From Flavobacterium hibisci (GTDB taxonomy: Bacteria; Bacteroidota; Bacteroidia; Flavobacteriales; Flavobacteriaceae), in assembly GCF_020026925.1 (NCBI RefSeq), contig NZ_JAIQDW010000010.1, positions 62,001-126,000 of the forward strand: a DNA stretch of 64,000 nucleotides, in the 5' to 3' direction. The translations under genes and the position numbers were made by a program. The notes below the pieces were generated by a model. It was not told the DNA's origin. It saw only the letters and a list, made by a program, of their open reading frames with translations, and did not search any database. This document shows, in pieces, positions 55,274 through 63,712 of this stretch; position 1 is the stretch's first letter, and each line of letters starts with the position of its first letter.

Positions 55274-57520
55274 ATGATTGCCTTAAACGCCGCTGCTGAA
55301 ACTACACACCATTTACAACCTTTAATCAGTGATCTGGGATTAATCCTGATGACTGCCGGAATTGCTGTACTTATTTTTAAAAAAATGAAACAGCCTCTGG
55401 TTTTAGGATACCTGATTGCTGGTTTTTTAGCTGGAAACCATTTTGATTTTTTCCCTTCAATAACCGACATGAAAAGTGTCGAAGTCTGGGCAGAAATTGG
55501 AGTCATATTTTTACTTTTTAGTTTAGGACTTGAGTTCAGTTTTAAAAAACTAATGAAGGTTGGAGGAACCTCATCTATTACGGCCATAACGCAGATTATG
55601 TTTATGACACTCATAGGTTATTGTGTCGGACAATGGATGGGCTGGGGAAAAATGGACAGTATTTTTCTTGGGGCTACGCTTTCGATTTCTTCTACAACAA
55701 TTATCATCAGGGCATTTGATGAATTAGGTGTTAAAGGAAAAAAGTTCGTTGGAATTGTTTTCGGGGCTCTTATTGTTGAAGATATTGTTGCAATTCTGAT
55801 GCTAGTTTTGTTATCTACCATAGCTGTAAGTAATGAAGTTTCAGGTGGTGCTTTACTGCAATCTGTTTTAAAATTGATATTCTTTTTAATTATATGGTTT
55901 TTGGGCGGAATCTTTATTATCCCAACCATTCTCAAAAAAGCTAAACATCTTTTAACAGATGAAATGCTGCTGATCATTTCACTGGCCATGTGTTTAATGA
56001 TGGTGATTTTTGCTGCAAATGTTGGTTTTTCTCCTGCATTAGGTGCTTTTATAATGGGGTCTATTATTGCCGAAACTACTCAGGCAGAAAAAATTGAACA
56101 TTTGATTCAGCCTGTTAAAGACTTATTCGGAGCAGTTTTCTTTGTGTCTGTAGGAATGTTAATTAATCCTGCAACATTAGTTGACTTTGCACTTCCGGTT
56201 TTGATTATCACACTAGTGACTATTTTTGGAAAAGCATTGAGTTCTTCATTTGGGGCTTTATTATCCGGTCAGCCTTTGAAACAATCGGTTCAAACCGGAA
56301 TGAGTCTTGCCCAAATTGGGGAATTTTCTTTTATAATTGCTACACTTGGGATGACACTAAAAGTTACAAGCGATTTCCTGTATCCCATAATTGTAGCCGT
56401 TTCTGCCATTACAACCTTTACCACGCCTTTTTTAATTAAGTATTCAGAATCGTTCGCTCATGCTTTAGAACAAAAAATGCCGAAAAAATGGGTCAAAAAC
56501 ATCAATCGTTACAGTGTAAATGCTCAGGCAATTAAATCGGTCAGTACCTGGCAAATTGTACTGCGTTCTTCGATAACACAAATTATTCTTCATACGATAA
56601 TTATTACCGCAATCATTTTATTGTCATCTAAATTTGTGGCACCTTCAGTAGCTGATACCCGATTTGGAAATACATTAGCAGCTTTATTGACTTTAGTTAT
56701 AATTGCTCCGTTTTTATGGGCACTTTCACTGCGCCGTGTCAAAGTGGACGAAGTTGAAAGATTATGGGAAGAACGTAAATATCGCGGGGCTCTCCTGATG
56801 CTAATCTTAATCAGAATGAGTATTGGATTATTTTTTGTTGGATTTTTATTAAATATATTCTTTTCGCCAACAGTTGCTTTTGTTGCCTTGATTATTGCCA
56901 TTGCTGCTTACCAGATATTCCCTAAAAAATTAAACGAGCAATATCATAAAATTGAAAATCACTTTTTGAAGAATTTAAATGATCGTGAAAATAAAAAGAT
57001 AGACAGAAGATATGCCAATTTAATGCCATGGGACGGACACATGTCTATTTTTGAAATTGGAAAAGAATCAAACCTGGCCGGAAAAACATTAGAAGAACTG
57101 CATATCCGTGAGCAGATGGGAATCAATATTGCTTACATAAGACGCGGTGAAATCACAATTGCAATTCCGACTAAAACCGAGCGTTTATTCCCAGGTGATG
57201 AAATTTGTGTCATTGGTACCGATGCTCAGATTACTGAATTTAATAAATATCTGACCCAGAATGAAATTGAAGCTCCTAAAAATGTACAAGAATCAGAAAT
57301 TGTGCTGCGCCAGCTCGAAGTTTCTAATGACGAGTTTACAGAAAAAAGCATTGGACAGTTTAGAGGTAAAACCGGTGGAATGGTAGTGGGAATCGAGAGA
57401 AACGGAAACCGAATTCTAAATCCTGAATCCAGTTTAATTTTACAGCTAAACGATATTATATGGGTAGTTGGAGATAAGAAAAAAATGGCTGAGTTGTTGA
57501 AAAAGCCTCTTAGAAGCTAA
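55274..57520 (+). CDS. CPA2-family monovalent cation:proton antiporter with C-terminal RCK_C domains
   Basis: The protein has 748 residues from the ATG at 55274 (MIALNAAAETTHHLQPLISD). An earlier ATG at 55232 is rejected because its codons lie in a repeat-like element. Residues 1-390 hold about 12 membrane helices of the KefB/Na-H exchanger fold (LILMTAGIAVLIF, LVLGYLIAGFLAGNHFDFFP, GVIFLLFSLGLEFSFKKLM, GEFSFIIATLGMTLK). Further helices follow near residues 430-600. Two RCK_C-like domains close the protein (LHIREQMGINIAYIRRG and FPGDEICVIGTD; MVVGIERNGNRILNP and LNDIIWVVGD). A Rossmann RCK_N domain is absent. It should exchange K+ or Na+ for H+ in the inner membrane. Confidence 0.88.
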   Translation: MIALNAAAETTHHLQPLISDLGLILMTAGIAVLIFKKMKQPLVLGYLIAGFLAGNHFDFFPSITDMKSVEVWAEIGVIFLLFSLGLEFSFKKLMKVGGTSSITAITQIMFMTLIGYCVGQWMGWGKMDSIFLGATLSISSTTIIIRAFDELGVKGKKFVGIVFGALIVEDIVAILMLVLLSTIAVSNEVSGGALLQSVLKLIFFLIIWFLGGIFIIPTILKKAKHLLTDEMLLIISLAMCLMMVIFAANVGFSPALGAFIMGSIIAETTQAEKIEHLIQPVKDLFGAVFFVSVGMLINPATLVDFALPVLIITLVTIFGKALSSSFGALLSGQPLKQSVQTGMSLAQIGEFSFIIATLGMTLKVTSDFLYPIIVAVSAITTFTTPFLIKYSESFAHALEQKMPKKWVKNINRYSVNAQAIKSVSTWQIVLRSSITQIILHTIIITAIILLSSKFVAPSVADTRFGNTLAALLTLVIIAPFLWALSLRRVKVDEVERLWEERKYRGALLMLILIRMSIGLFFVGFLLNIFFSPTVAFVALIIAIAAYQIFPKKLNEQYHKIENHFLKNLNDRENKKIDRRYANLMPWDGHMSIFEIGKESNLAGKTLEELHIREQMGINIAYIRRGEITIAIPTKTERLFPGDEICVIGTDAQITEFNKYLTQNEIEAPKNVQESEIVLRQLEVSNDEFTEKSIGQFRGKTGGMVVGIERNGNRILNPESSLILQLNDIIWVVGDKKKMAELLKKPLRS

Positions 57521-57570
57521 TATCTCATAAGTTTTCTAAGATTTTCTCCCTAAAATGTTCCATGAATAGT

Positions 57571-57623
57571 TAAGGTGCTAATTTTCCAGGATCATAAAAA
57601 AATCTCCGAAACTTAGCACCTTA
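57571..57623. terminator. Inverted repeat between convergent genes
   Basis: TAAGGTGCTAA (57571-57581) pairs exactly with TTAGCACCTTA (57613-57623) over a 31-nt A-rich loop. It is probably a bidirectional terminator. Confidence 0.6.
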
Positions 57624-57644
57624 TTATTGAAGCTAAAGAAAAGC

Positions 57645-58283
57645 TTATTTATTAGGCTGTGGCGTCAAACGCAAATACGGTTTGATTGGTGTATAGCCTT
57701 TTGGGAATTTTGCCGGAATATCACTATCCGGAATTGCCGGTGCGATTACCACATCCTGTCCGTCTTTCCAGTTTGCCGGCGTAGCTACGCTATAGTTTGC
57801 AGTTAACTGTAAGCTGTCTATAACACGAAGCAATTCGTCAAAATTTCTTCCTGTCGAAGCCGGATACGTTAAAGTCAGTTTGATTTTTTTATCAGGCCCA
57901 ATTACAAAAACAGAACGCACTGTAAATTTATCGCTTGCATTTGGGTGCAGCATATCATACAAATTTGCTACTTTTTTATCTTCGTCTGCAATGATTGGAA
58001 AATTGACCTCTGTATTTTGCGTTTCATTGATGTCTTTAATCCATTCTTTATGGGAATCCAAGCCATCAACACTCAAAGCAATAACTTTAGTATTTCTTTT
58101 TGTAAATTCAGGAACGTAATTGGCTACAGTTCCTAATTCAGTGGTACAAACCGGAGTAAAATCGGCAGGGTGAGAAAATAAAACACCCCATGAATCACCT
58201 AACCATTCATGAAAATTAATTGTCCCTTGTGTTGTTTCGGCCTGGAAATCGGGTGCTATATCGCCTAATCGTAATGTTGACAT
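57645..58283 (-). CDS. Peroxiredoxin, Prx6/1-Cys type
   Basis: This 212-residue protein has the peroxidatic cysteine in SHPADFTPVCTTELG (Cys46). GLDSHKEWIKDI, FPIIADEDKKVANLYDM and VFVIGPDKKIKLTLTYPAST follow. The Prx6-type extension LLRVIDSLQLT and TPANWKDGQDVVIAP is complete, and no second cysteine is visible, so it looks 1-Cys. It reduces hydrogen and organic peroxides in the cytoplasm. The reductant is not evident from the neighbourhood. It is a single gene converging on the antiporter. Confidence 0.93.
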   Translation of the reverse strand: MSTLRLGDIAPDFQAETTQGTINFHEWLGDSWGVLFSHPADFTPVCTTELGTVANYVPEFTKRNTKVIALSVDGLDSHKEWIKDINETQNTEVNFPIIADEDKKVANLYDMLHPNASDKFTVRSVFVIGPDKKIKLTLTYPASTGRNFDELLRVIDSLQLTANYSVATPANWKDGQDVVIAPAIPDSDIPAKFPKGYTPIKPYLRLTPQPNK

Positions 58284-58687
58284 AATTATATTTTTTTAGT
58301 TCCCCTAAAATTACTCAAAAAAATAATTAAAAAAAACTAAACTCTACTTTTTCTATCAATTTAAAATTAATATTATTTTTCTTTTGGATATTAGAACGAA
58401 ATAAGGGAGAACTCCAATTAAAAGCAAAATAAGAACTTATAATAATAAACATACTCTATGCTGGTTTTATCAGCAATGTATCTCATATTCAGAAAAACAT
58501 ACAATTCTTACTAAAAAGGGTTTTGAATATTTTTAATTTGATTTTCCTGCATTTTTTCGAATATCACTAAAAGTGGGTATTGTAAAGGGCTTCTAGAAAA
58601 TATAGGTTTGCCAGATTATTTTTACATACAAAGCACTTAAAATTACCTTCAAATAATATCTAATCCAAAAAGCAAAAACATATTTAT
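58284..58687. other. Intergenic region before vgrG, no gene seen
   Basis: About 400 bp of AT-rich DNA between divergently read genes. I found no coding frame of substance and no clear consensus promoter, although TATTTTTA near 58616 is a 7/8 match to the -7 element. Confidence 0.5.
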
Positions 58688-60496
58688 ATGTCACATTTCT
58701 CAGAACAAGTTCATATTACTATAGGAAGTTTTACCCAAAATGTTGTTTATTATGATTTAGAGGTAAATCAAAAAATGGCAGATCATCATCATTTTTCATT
58801 TGTCTGGCAATATACAGGCAAAGCGATAATAAACCCGGCAGATCAGGCAAAAGCTTTGAGGGATTATCTGGGTGATGAAGTTATTTTTACCTTTAAAAGC
58901 CTTACCGGAATTAAGTTGATGAGCAAAGGGATCATTACAGAACTTTCCTCTGTTGATCTTCACGGCAGTGCGGTAGGACTACACGTAAAAGGCATAAGTC
59001 ATAGCATAGTTCTGGATGATATGAAAAAATCAAGAACGTTTCAACAGTTTGGCATGGATGATATCGTACTGAGTATTTTAGCAGAAGGACCAGGAGAGTT
59101 TTACCAGAGAGATTCTATAAAATCGACTTATCTTCAGGAATTCAAATGTATGGCACAGTATAATGAAACGAATTTTGAATTTTTAAAAAGATTAGCCAAA
59201 CGATACGGACAATGGTTTTATTTTGACGGAATGCGAATGCAGTTTGGACAGACCAAATCCAGTAATATAAAACTCATCAACGGAGCTTCGTTACATAGTT
59301 TTAAAATACAGGCCAATATGGCTTCGCATAAAATTTCATTGGGAGGTTATGATTATACCCTTGCAGCCAATATTCGTAATGCTTCTGCCCGAACCTCTAC
59401 AGGCAGTAAGGATAGTTTCTCGTCAATCGTCGGTCATAATCAGGGAACCGTTACACAGGCAGAACTGAGTATTGGAGCTTACACAGCCAATGCTCAAAAC
59501 AGCGAAGAAATACAAGAAATGGTCAAACTGCAAACTGCAGGCAGTGATGCAAATAGTGTATATTATGGCGGCATGTCTTATTTCCCATTAGGACTTGGGC
59601 AGGTTTTTACCATAGTAAACCAAACCGTAGAACATGAACTCATTGTGATAGAAGTAACACATATTTCGCAGGTACACGGCAATTATTCCTGTAACTTCAA
59701 AGCAATCCCGGCCGATGTTGGGGCACCATATTATACAGATGTACATGTATTTGCCAAAGCTGAAACACAGCCAGCGAAGATAAAAGACAATAATGACCCT
59801 GAAGGATTGGGACGTGTAAAAGTGAAGTTCAATTGGGCAAACGGAAGCACTACAAGCGACTGGATTCGTATGGTACAGCCACACTCTGGATCAGGAAAAG
59901 GTTTTTATTTTATTCCCGAAATTGATGAAGAAGTTCTGGTAGGATTTGAAGGAGGAAATGCCCAGAAACCATATGTTTTAGGAACACAATATAACGGAAG
60001 TGAAAGTTCGGGATATAATTCAGGAGAAAACGATAAAAAAGTAATTCACACACGATCAGGTACAAAAATAGTTTTTAATGATGCTGAAGGAAGTATTTTG
60101 ATAGAAGACCCAAGTGGAAACCGCTATACAATGGATGGAAAAGGTAATATCGAATTTGATGCGCCTAAAAACATGACGTTTAATGCTGGTGAGAATATTA
60201 ACATGAATGCCGGACAAAACATGAACACAAATGTTGGTGCAAATAAAATGGACACCACTGGCGGAAATCATACCGAAACGATTACAGGTTCAAAAATTAT
60301 TTCTATCGGGATAAATTTTACCTTAAATGTTGTAGGAAGTATGTTTGAATGGATAAAAGGAAATAAAGAAACAGAGAGTAAAGACATTAAAGAAATGGCC
60401 AAGGAAGTGTTTTTAAATAGTACCGAAAAAAGTATCAATGTACGAGGTACCAAAAATGTAAATAACCATAGCGGAGAAATATCTAAAAACGGTTAA
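58688..60496 (+). CDS. vgrG: Type VI secretion spike protein VgrG
   Basis: This 602-residue protein has a phage gpD-like part in residues 1-350 (DMKKSRTFQQFGMDDIVLSI, YNETNFEFLKRLAKRYGQWF). A gp5-like OB-fold lies near residues 360-440 (DNNDPEGLGRVKVKFNWANG, WIRMVQPHSGSGKGFYFIPE, IDEEVLVGFEGGNAQKPYVL). A repetitive needle follows (ENINMNAGQNMNTNVGANKM), as does a helical tail that may bind the effector. It forms the spike that a T6SS (subtype iii in Bacteroidota) drives into target cells. No sheath, tube or baseplate genes are in the window, so this is an orphan vgrG island. The effector gene starts 2 nt later. Confidence 0.93.
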   Translation: MSHFSEQVHITIGSFTQNVVYYDLEVNQKMADHHHFSFVWQYTGKAIINPADQAKALRDYLGDEVIFTFKSLTGIKLMSKGIITELSSVDLHGSAVGLHVKGISHSIVLDDMKKSRTFQQFGMDDIVLSILAEGPGEFYQRDSIKSTYLQEFKCMAQYNETNFEFLKRLAKRYGQWFYFDGMRMQFGQTKSSNIKLINGASLHSFKIQANMASHKISLGGYDYTLAANIRNASARTSTGSKDSFSSIVGHNQGTVTQAELSIGAYTANAQNSEEIQEMVKLQTAGSDANSVYYGGMSYFPLGLGQVFTIVNQTVEHELIVIEVTHISQVHGNYSCNFKAIPADVGAPYYTDVHVFAKAETQPAKIKDNNDPEGLGRVKVKFNWANGSTTSDWIRMVQPHSGSGKGFYFIPEIDEEVLVGFEGGNAQKPYVLGTQYNGSESSGYNSGENDKKVIHTRSGTKIVFNDAEGSILIEDPSGNRYTMDGKGNIEFDAPKNMTFNAGENINMNAGQNMNTNVGANKMDTTGGNHTETITGSKIISIGINFTLNVVGSMFEWIKGNKETESKDIKEMAKEVFLNSTEKSINVRGTKNVNNHSGEISKNG

Positions 60497-60498
60497 TC

Positions 60499-60606
60499 AT
60501 GAGTATTACAAGAATTATTGATGGTACCTTAAAAAAGACCGCAACAGACAATATTGATATACGCGCAACCGAGGGTAATAGACTTTATTGCTGCTCAAAA
60601 CAATAA
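60499..60606 (+). pseudogene. Displaced 5' end of the Tle1-like effector gene
   Basis: An ATG 2 nt after vgrG opens a frame starting MSITRIIDGTLKKTATDN that stops after 35 codons. The next frame over continues as FIAAQNNNWHGGEDG into the full effector. One extra base between about 60570 and 60590 explains the break. Spacing to vgrG supports this ATG as the original start. Confidence 0.65.
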
Positions 60607-62152
60607 TTGGCACGGTGGTGAAGATGGCATTTTTCATCACGATTATGAGCCTTTGGATCCTGCTGATTCTATGGGTAACAGTATTACCATTACATTAAAT
60701 ATTTTTTTTGATGGTACACAAAATAATAAAACCAATACAATAGAAGGTAAAAATTATAAAGAATCGAATCATAAAGACGATAGTTATACCAATGATTTCT
60801 CGAACGTCGCACGAGGTTATGATACCGTAGCTACTGATGTTCCTTTTCAAGAAAAAATTTATATAGAAGGAATAGGAACTTTTGATAAAGAGAGTGATGA
60901 TATTTTTCCGGATGTTGCCCTGGGTATGGGCGATAGAGGGGTAATGGCGAAAGTAGTTAAGGCTTGTGTTGAAGCTGGGAAAAAAATTTCGAAACAACAA
61001 TACAAAACAAAACAAATCGATGAATTAAAAATAAATGTTTTTGGTTTTAGCCGTGGTGCGGCAGCTGCCAGACATTTTTTGCATGTTGCCAATAGTCCTG
61101 CTATTATTTTTAACACAGATCGGGAGAACAACATAACGGTAAATACACCTCATAGCTACCAGGGAATGGAAACTGCATATTTTAGGTTTAAGGTACCTTA
61201 CAGCCCTATATTAGACAAACACGGCTATTTTGCAGCCTGCTTATTAAAAAACGAAATTAATCCAAAAAAAATTAAATTCAATTTTACAGGACTTTATGAT
61301 ACTGTTGCTTCTTACGGGATTTATCATGGCAATGATGTAAGCGATTTAGATCTTAATGCCATTAAAAATTCACATTTTGTTTTTCAGCTTTCGGCCGATG
61401 ATGAATACCGCGAAAATTTTGACCTTACTGATATTACCAGTGCAGGATTAAATGGGTTAGAATATACCCTTCCAGGCGTACATTGTGACATAGGCGGTGC
61501 TTATAATGATCTCGAAGACGAAGTTTCTGTTTTGTATTACAAAAGAGAATCAGTGTACAACAGGGTAATTCATGATACGGATAATGAAATTGAAAAATTT
61601 AGACAAATAGTAATTAATGAAGGGTGGTATAAACCCTATCAAATTACTGCAGGCATTCTTAGGGATTCAGATTTAGGTACAGAAGAAAAAGGAAGCGTTG
61701 ATGATTCCGAAACATTCTATACCGTTGTAGGTACAAGAAAAAGTCTACGCAACATCTATAACAAAATACCACTAAAAAAAATGTTCTTTTTCTCCGGTTA
61801 TTTTGGGGTGAAATATGACACTACTAAAATTGAAAAGAAACACGAAATAAACAATCCTTTTTTGCAGGGAGTTTACAATCAGTTAATGGATTACATGCAA
61901 TCCTGCAGTGATTTACGAAATGATTATATAAGGAACAAACCAACATTAGATCAGGAATACTTAAATGAGTTACGACAAATATCGTATCTGGATTATATAA
62001 ATCCCGAGGATTTAAAAACCTTACGAAACGAATACTTACACTGGTCCGTAAAAGCCAATAAATTTGGACTGGAAACACGCGAAAGTCAGGCACCGTCTAA
62101 AGAAGGCGCCTTGGAACAAAAATATAGAAAAAGAGAAATACATCATGGCTAA
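60554..62152 (+). CDS. Tle1-like T6SS phospholipase effector (DUF2235-type hydrolase)
   Basis: This 532-residue frame is open from a TTG at 60554; the ancestral start is probably 60499, lost by a +1 shift. The alpha/beta-hydrolase core is intact. ITLNIFFDGTQNN comes near residue 46, then the nucleophile elbow NVFGFSRGAAAARHF (Ser166), GLYDTVASYG (Asp249) and LPGVHCDIGGAYND (His310), which together form the Ser-Asp-His triad of Tle1/DUF2235 lipases. Such effectors hydrolyse phospholipids of rival cells. The immunity-like lipoprotein follows with an 8-nt overlap. With an alternate start it may still be active; if VgrG loading needs the N-terminus, delivery would be lost. Confidence 0.82.
   Translation: MIYAQPRVIDFIAAQNNNWHGGEDGIFHHDYEPLDPADSMGNSITITLNIFFDGTQNNKTNTIEGKNYKESNHKDDSYTNDFSNVARGYDTVATDVPFQEKIYIEGIGTFDKESDDIFPDVALGMGDRGVMAKVVKACVEAGKKISKQQYKTKQIDELKINVFGFSRGAAAARHFLHVANSPAIIFNTDRENNITVNTPHSYQGMETAYFRFKVPYSPILDKHGYFAACLLKNEINPKKIKFNFTGLYDTVASYGIYHGNDVSDLDLNAIKNSHFVFQLSADDEYRENFDLTDITSAGLNGLEYTLPGVHCDIGGAYNDLEDEVSVLYYKRESVYNRVIHDTDNEIEKFRQIVINEGWYKPYQITAGILRDSDLGTEEKGSVDDSETFYTVVGTRKSLRNIYNKIPLKKMFFFSGYFGVKYDTTKIEKKHEINNPFLQGVYNQLMDYMQSCSDLRNDYIRNKPTLDQEYLNELRQISYLDYINPEDLKTLRNEYLHWSVKANKFGLETRESQAPSKEGALEQKYRKREIHHG
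62127..62146 (+). repeat. 20-bp direct repeat, copy 1
   Basis: GAAAAAGAGAAATACATCAT spans the effector's 3' end and the immunity-like gene start. The same 20 bases recur at 63224-63243, just before the next gene. Confidence 0.8.
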
Positions 62153-63203
62153 AATAAAGAAATTAATATCACATTGTAGTTTAGTAGCTGTTGCTTTTAC
62201 CCAATTAATTAGTTGTCAAATGAAAAAAGAATTACCACAATTTCACGTAGAAATGTGCCACCCTGAGGATAAATATTTAATAGAACCCGTTTATGATAAA
62301 ATAAAAACCATGGAAGAGGGAGGGGCTTCGTTCCCGTATGGAGGTTCTTCAGGAGAATGGGGAGACTCACACGCTTCCTGGACAGAACAGTATGGTACCC
62401 CTATTGGGGCAGATATTACCTATTATGCTAAATATGAAGATACCTTTTACCGCTTGAATGTAGATTTTCCTGTGGCTACAATGGAGGATTTAACCAAAAG
62501 ATTTTATTGCAATAATGAAGATTCAGAATATAACGAAGATCTGAAAGAATATGTATATGAGAGAAAATTCGATCAAAGAGCTTATACAGAATTTCGTGAT
62601 TTAATTTTTGGCTTTGGACCAAAAGGAATGGTTGTGGTTTGGCTGCGGTATGGTGCAACTCAAAAAGAACTGGGGCGTTATCAGGCAGAAGCTGTAAAAG
62701 ACGACAAAGCATTAGAGGACAAATTATTTTCAACTAAAATCACAGTTTCAAGACAGCAAATAAGAAACACCCGAATGATTCCAGATACGAGCCCTGCAAA
62801 ATGGGATAATTACCGTAAAAAATATGTTTGGCGTCCTGTAATAACTTCTACAAAACCAAATTTCCGACTTTTTGAAGTCATGACTCAATACTTTAATGCA
62901 GAATCTGAAATTGCAGTTCGACCTATATCATTAAACCCTGCTAAACGAGAAAGGGCTATCCCAAGGGCAATTACTTTTTTTTGGGAAACAGGCAAAGGAG
63001 AAAAATTTGAAGGCAGAGTTTTTTTTGATTCGCAAAAAACCAACGAACAGTTTAAAAATGACAATACCGGAGATAATGAAATTCAGATAAAAATAAGCGA
63101 AGATAATAGCGGTTATGAAGTATTCTTCAATAATAAACCTTTAGAAACGGTTAATAAAAGACTGTATATAAGTGAGCGAAAATTTAAAGAGTCCTATAAA
63201 TAA
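62145..63203 (+). CDS. Probable immunity lipoprotein, DUF2931-like
   Basis: This 352-residue protein is read from the ATG at 62145; the longer frame beginning at 62064 lies inside the effector gene and is rejected. It has a lipoprotein signal (LVAVAFTQLISC, Cys24). The mature part contains FHVEMCHPEDKYLIEPVYDK, FPYGGSSGEWGDSHASW, GADITYYAKYEDTFYRLNVD and GFGPKGMVVVWLRYG, which I take as DUF2931-like, a family often found behind T6SS lipases. It overlaps the effector by 8 nt and would sit in the periplasm, where a lipase delivered by a neighbour would act. The immunity role is inferred from order and location. A second domain-like half (from about residue 230) contains WKW-type aromatic blocks. 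Confidence 0.72.
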   Translation: MAKIKKLISHCSLVAVAFTQLISCQMKKELPQFHVEMCHPEDKYLIEPVYDKIKTMEEGGASFPYGGSSGEWGDSHASWTEQYGTPIGADITYYAKYEDTFYRLNVDFPVATMEDLTKRFYCNNEDSEYNEDLKEYVYERKFDQRAYTEFRDLIFGFGPKGMVVVWLRYGATQKELGRYQAEAVKDDKALEDKLFSTKITVSRQQIRNTRMIPDTSPAKWDNYRKKYVWRPVITSTKPNFRLFEVMTQYFNAESEIAVRPISLNPAKRERAIPRAITFFWETGKGEKFEGRVFFDSQKTNEQFKNDNTGDNEIQIKISEDNSGYEVFFNNKPLETVNKRLYISERKFKESYK

Positions 63204-63223
63204 CGTTTCATTCATTTGACAAC

Positions 63224-63243
63224 GAAAAAGAGAAATACATCAT
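63224..63243 (+). repeat. 20-bp direct repeat, copy 2
   Basis: GAAAAAGAGAAATACATCAT is identical to 62127-62146. Here one frame reads FDNEKEKYIIDYG and stops at TAA, overlapping the next ATG. This is compatible with the leftover end of a lost gene. Confidence 0.8.
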
Positions 63244-63248
63244 AGATT

Positions 63249-63593
63249 ATGGTTAAAACAATATCTGAAATAACAATTATAGACAATGATTTATCCCTGA
63301 TGCTCCATAACAAAAAAAATGGAGCCTCATATATTTCCAATAAAGAACATAAAAATATAAGTTTTACCGATGCACAAGCGAATAAGGCGTTTAATTATCC
63401 TGTTACTATTTCAGTCAATTCAAAAGTGTTTGAATTGACTGAAATTGGACAAAATTTAAATTTCAAAGATGGTAAAATAATGGCCTTCTTATCTACAAAT
63501 GATGTTCAGGAGCTAGCGCAAAAAACTTTTTATGAAGATGGGCAAACTCCTATTTATGACTTTATAAACAATAAATTTACTGTAGAATTATGA
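63249..63593 (+). CDS. Small protein of unknown function, possible orphan T6SS-associated gene
   Basis: This 114-residue protein lacks a signal peptide and recognisable motifs. It is mixed alpha/beta (ITIIDNDLSLMLHNKKNGAS, SFTDAQANKAFNYPVTISVN, KVFELTEIGQNLNFKDGKIM, DVQELAQKTFYEDGQ) and could be a cytoplasmic immunity-type or adaptor protein. It lies 45 nt after the lipoprotein gene, and its start follows the duplicated 20-bp junction sequence. No function can be assigned. Confidence 0.6.
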   Translation: MVKTISEITIIDNDLSLMLHNKKNGASYISNKEHKNISFTDAQANKAFNYPVTISVNSKVFELTEIGQNLNFKDGKIMAFLSTNDVQELAQKTFYEDGQTPIYDFINNKFTVEL

Positions 63594-63673
63594 CTACACT
63601 GCTTCGTTTTTTTATTTTAATAAGTATTCAAACGTTTAACAAATACAGCTATCGATGTCAGCCGTTTGGGTAG
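63590..63673 (+). CDS. Very short reading frame, possible truncated gene start
   Basis: An ATG overlapping the previous stop by 4 nt opens a 27-codon frame (MTTLLRFFILISIQTFNKYS) that looks like the start of a signal peptide and then stops. It may be the remnant of another immunity or effector gene. It is too short to support as a functional protein. Confidence 0.3.
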   Translation: MTTLLRFFILISIQTFNKYSYRCQPFG

Positions 63674-63712
63674 ATGAACTCATATCCGGTAAAACAAATT
63701 AGCCATCAAAAT

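Noticed and set aside
62064..62144. Extended start of the immunity-like lipoprotein inside the effector gene
   Set aside because: The extension destroys the lipoprotein signal, and the ATG at 62145 sits at the natural overlap with the effector stop.
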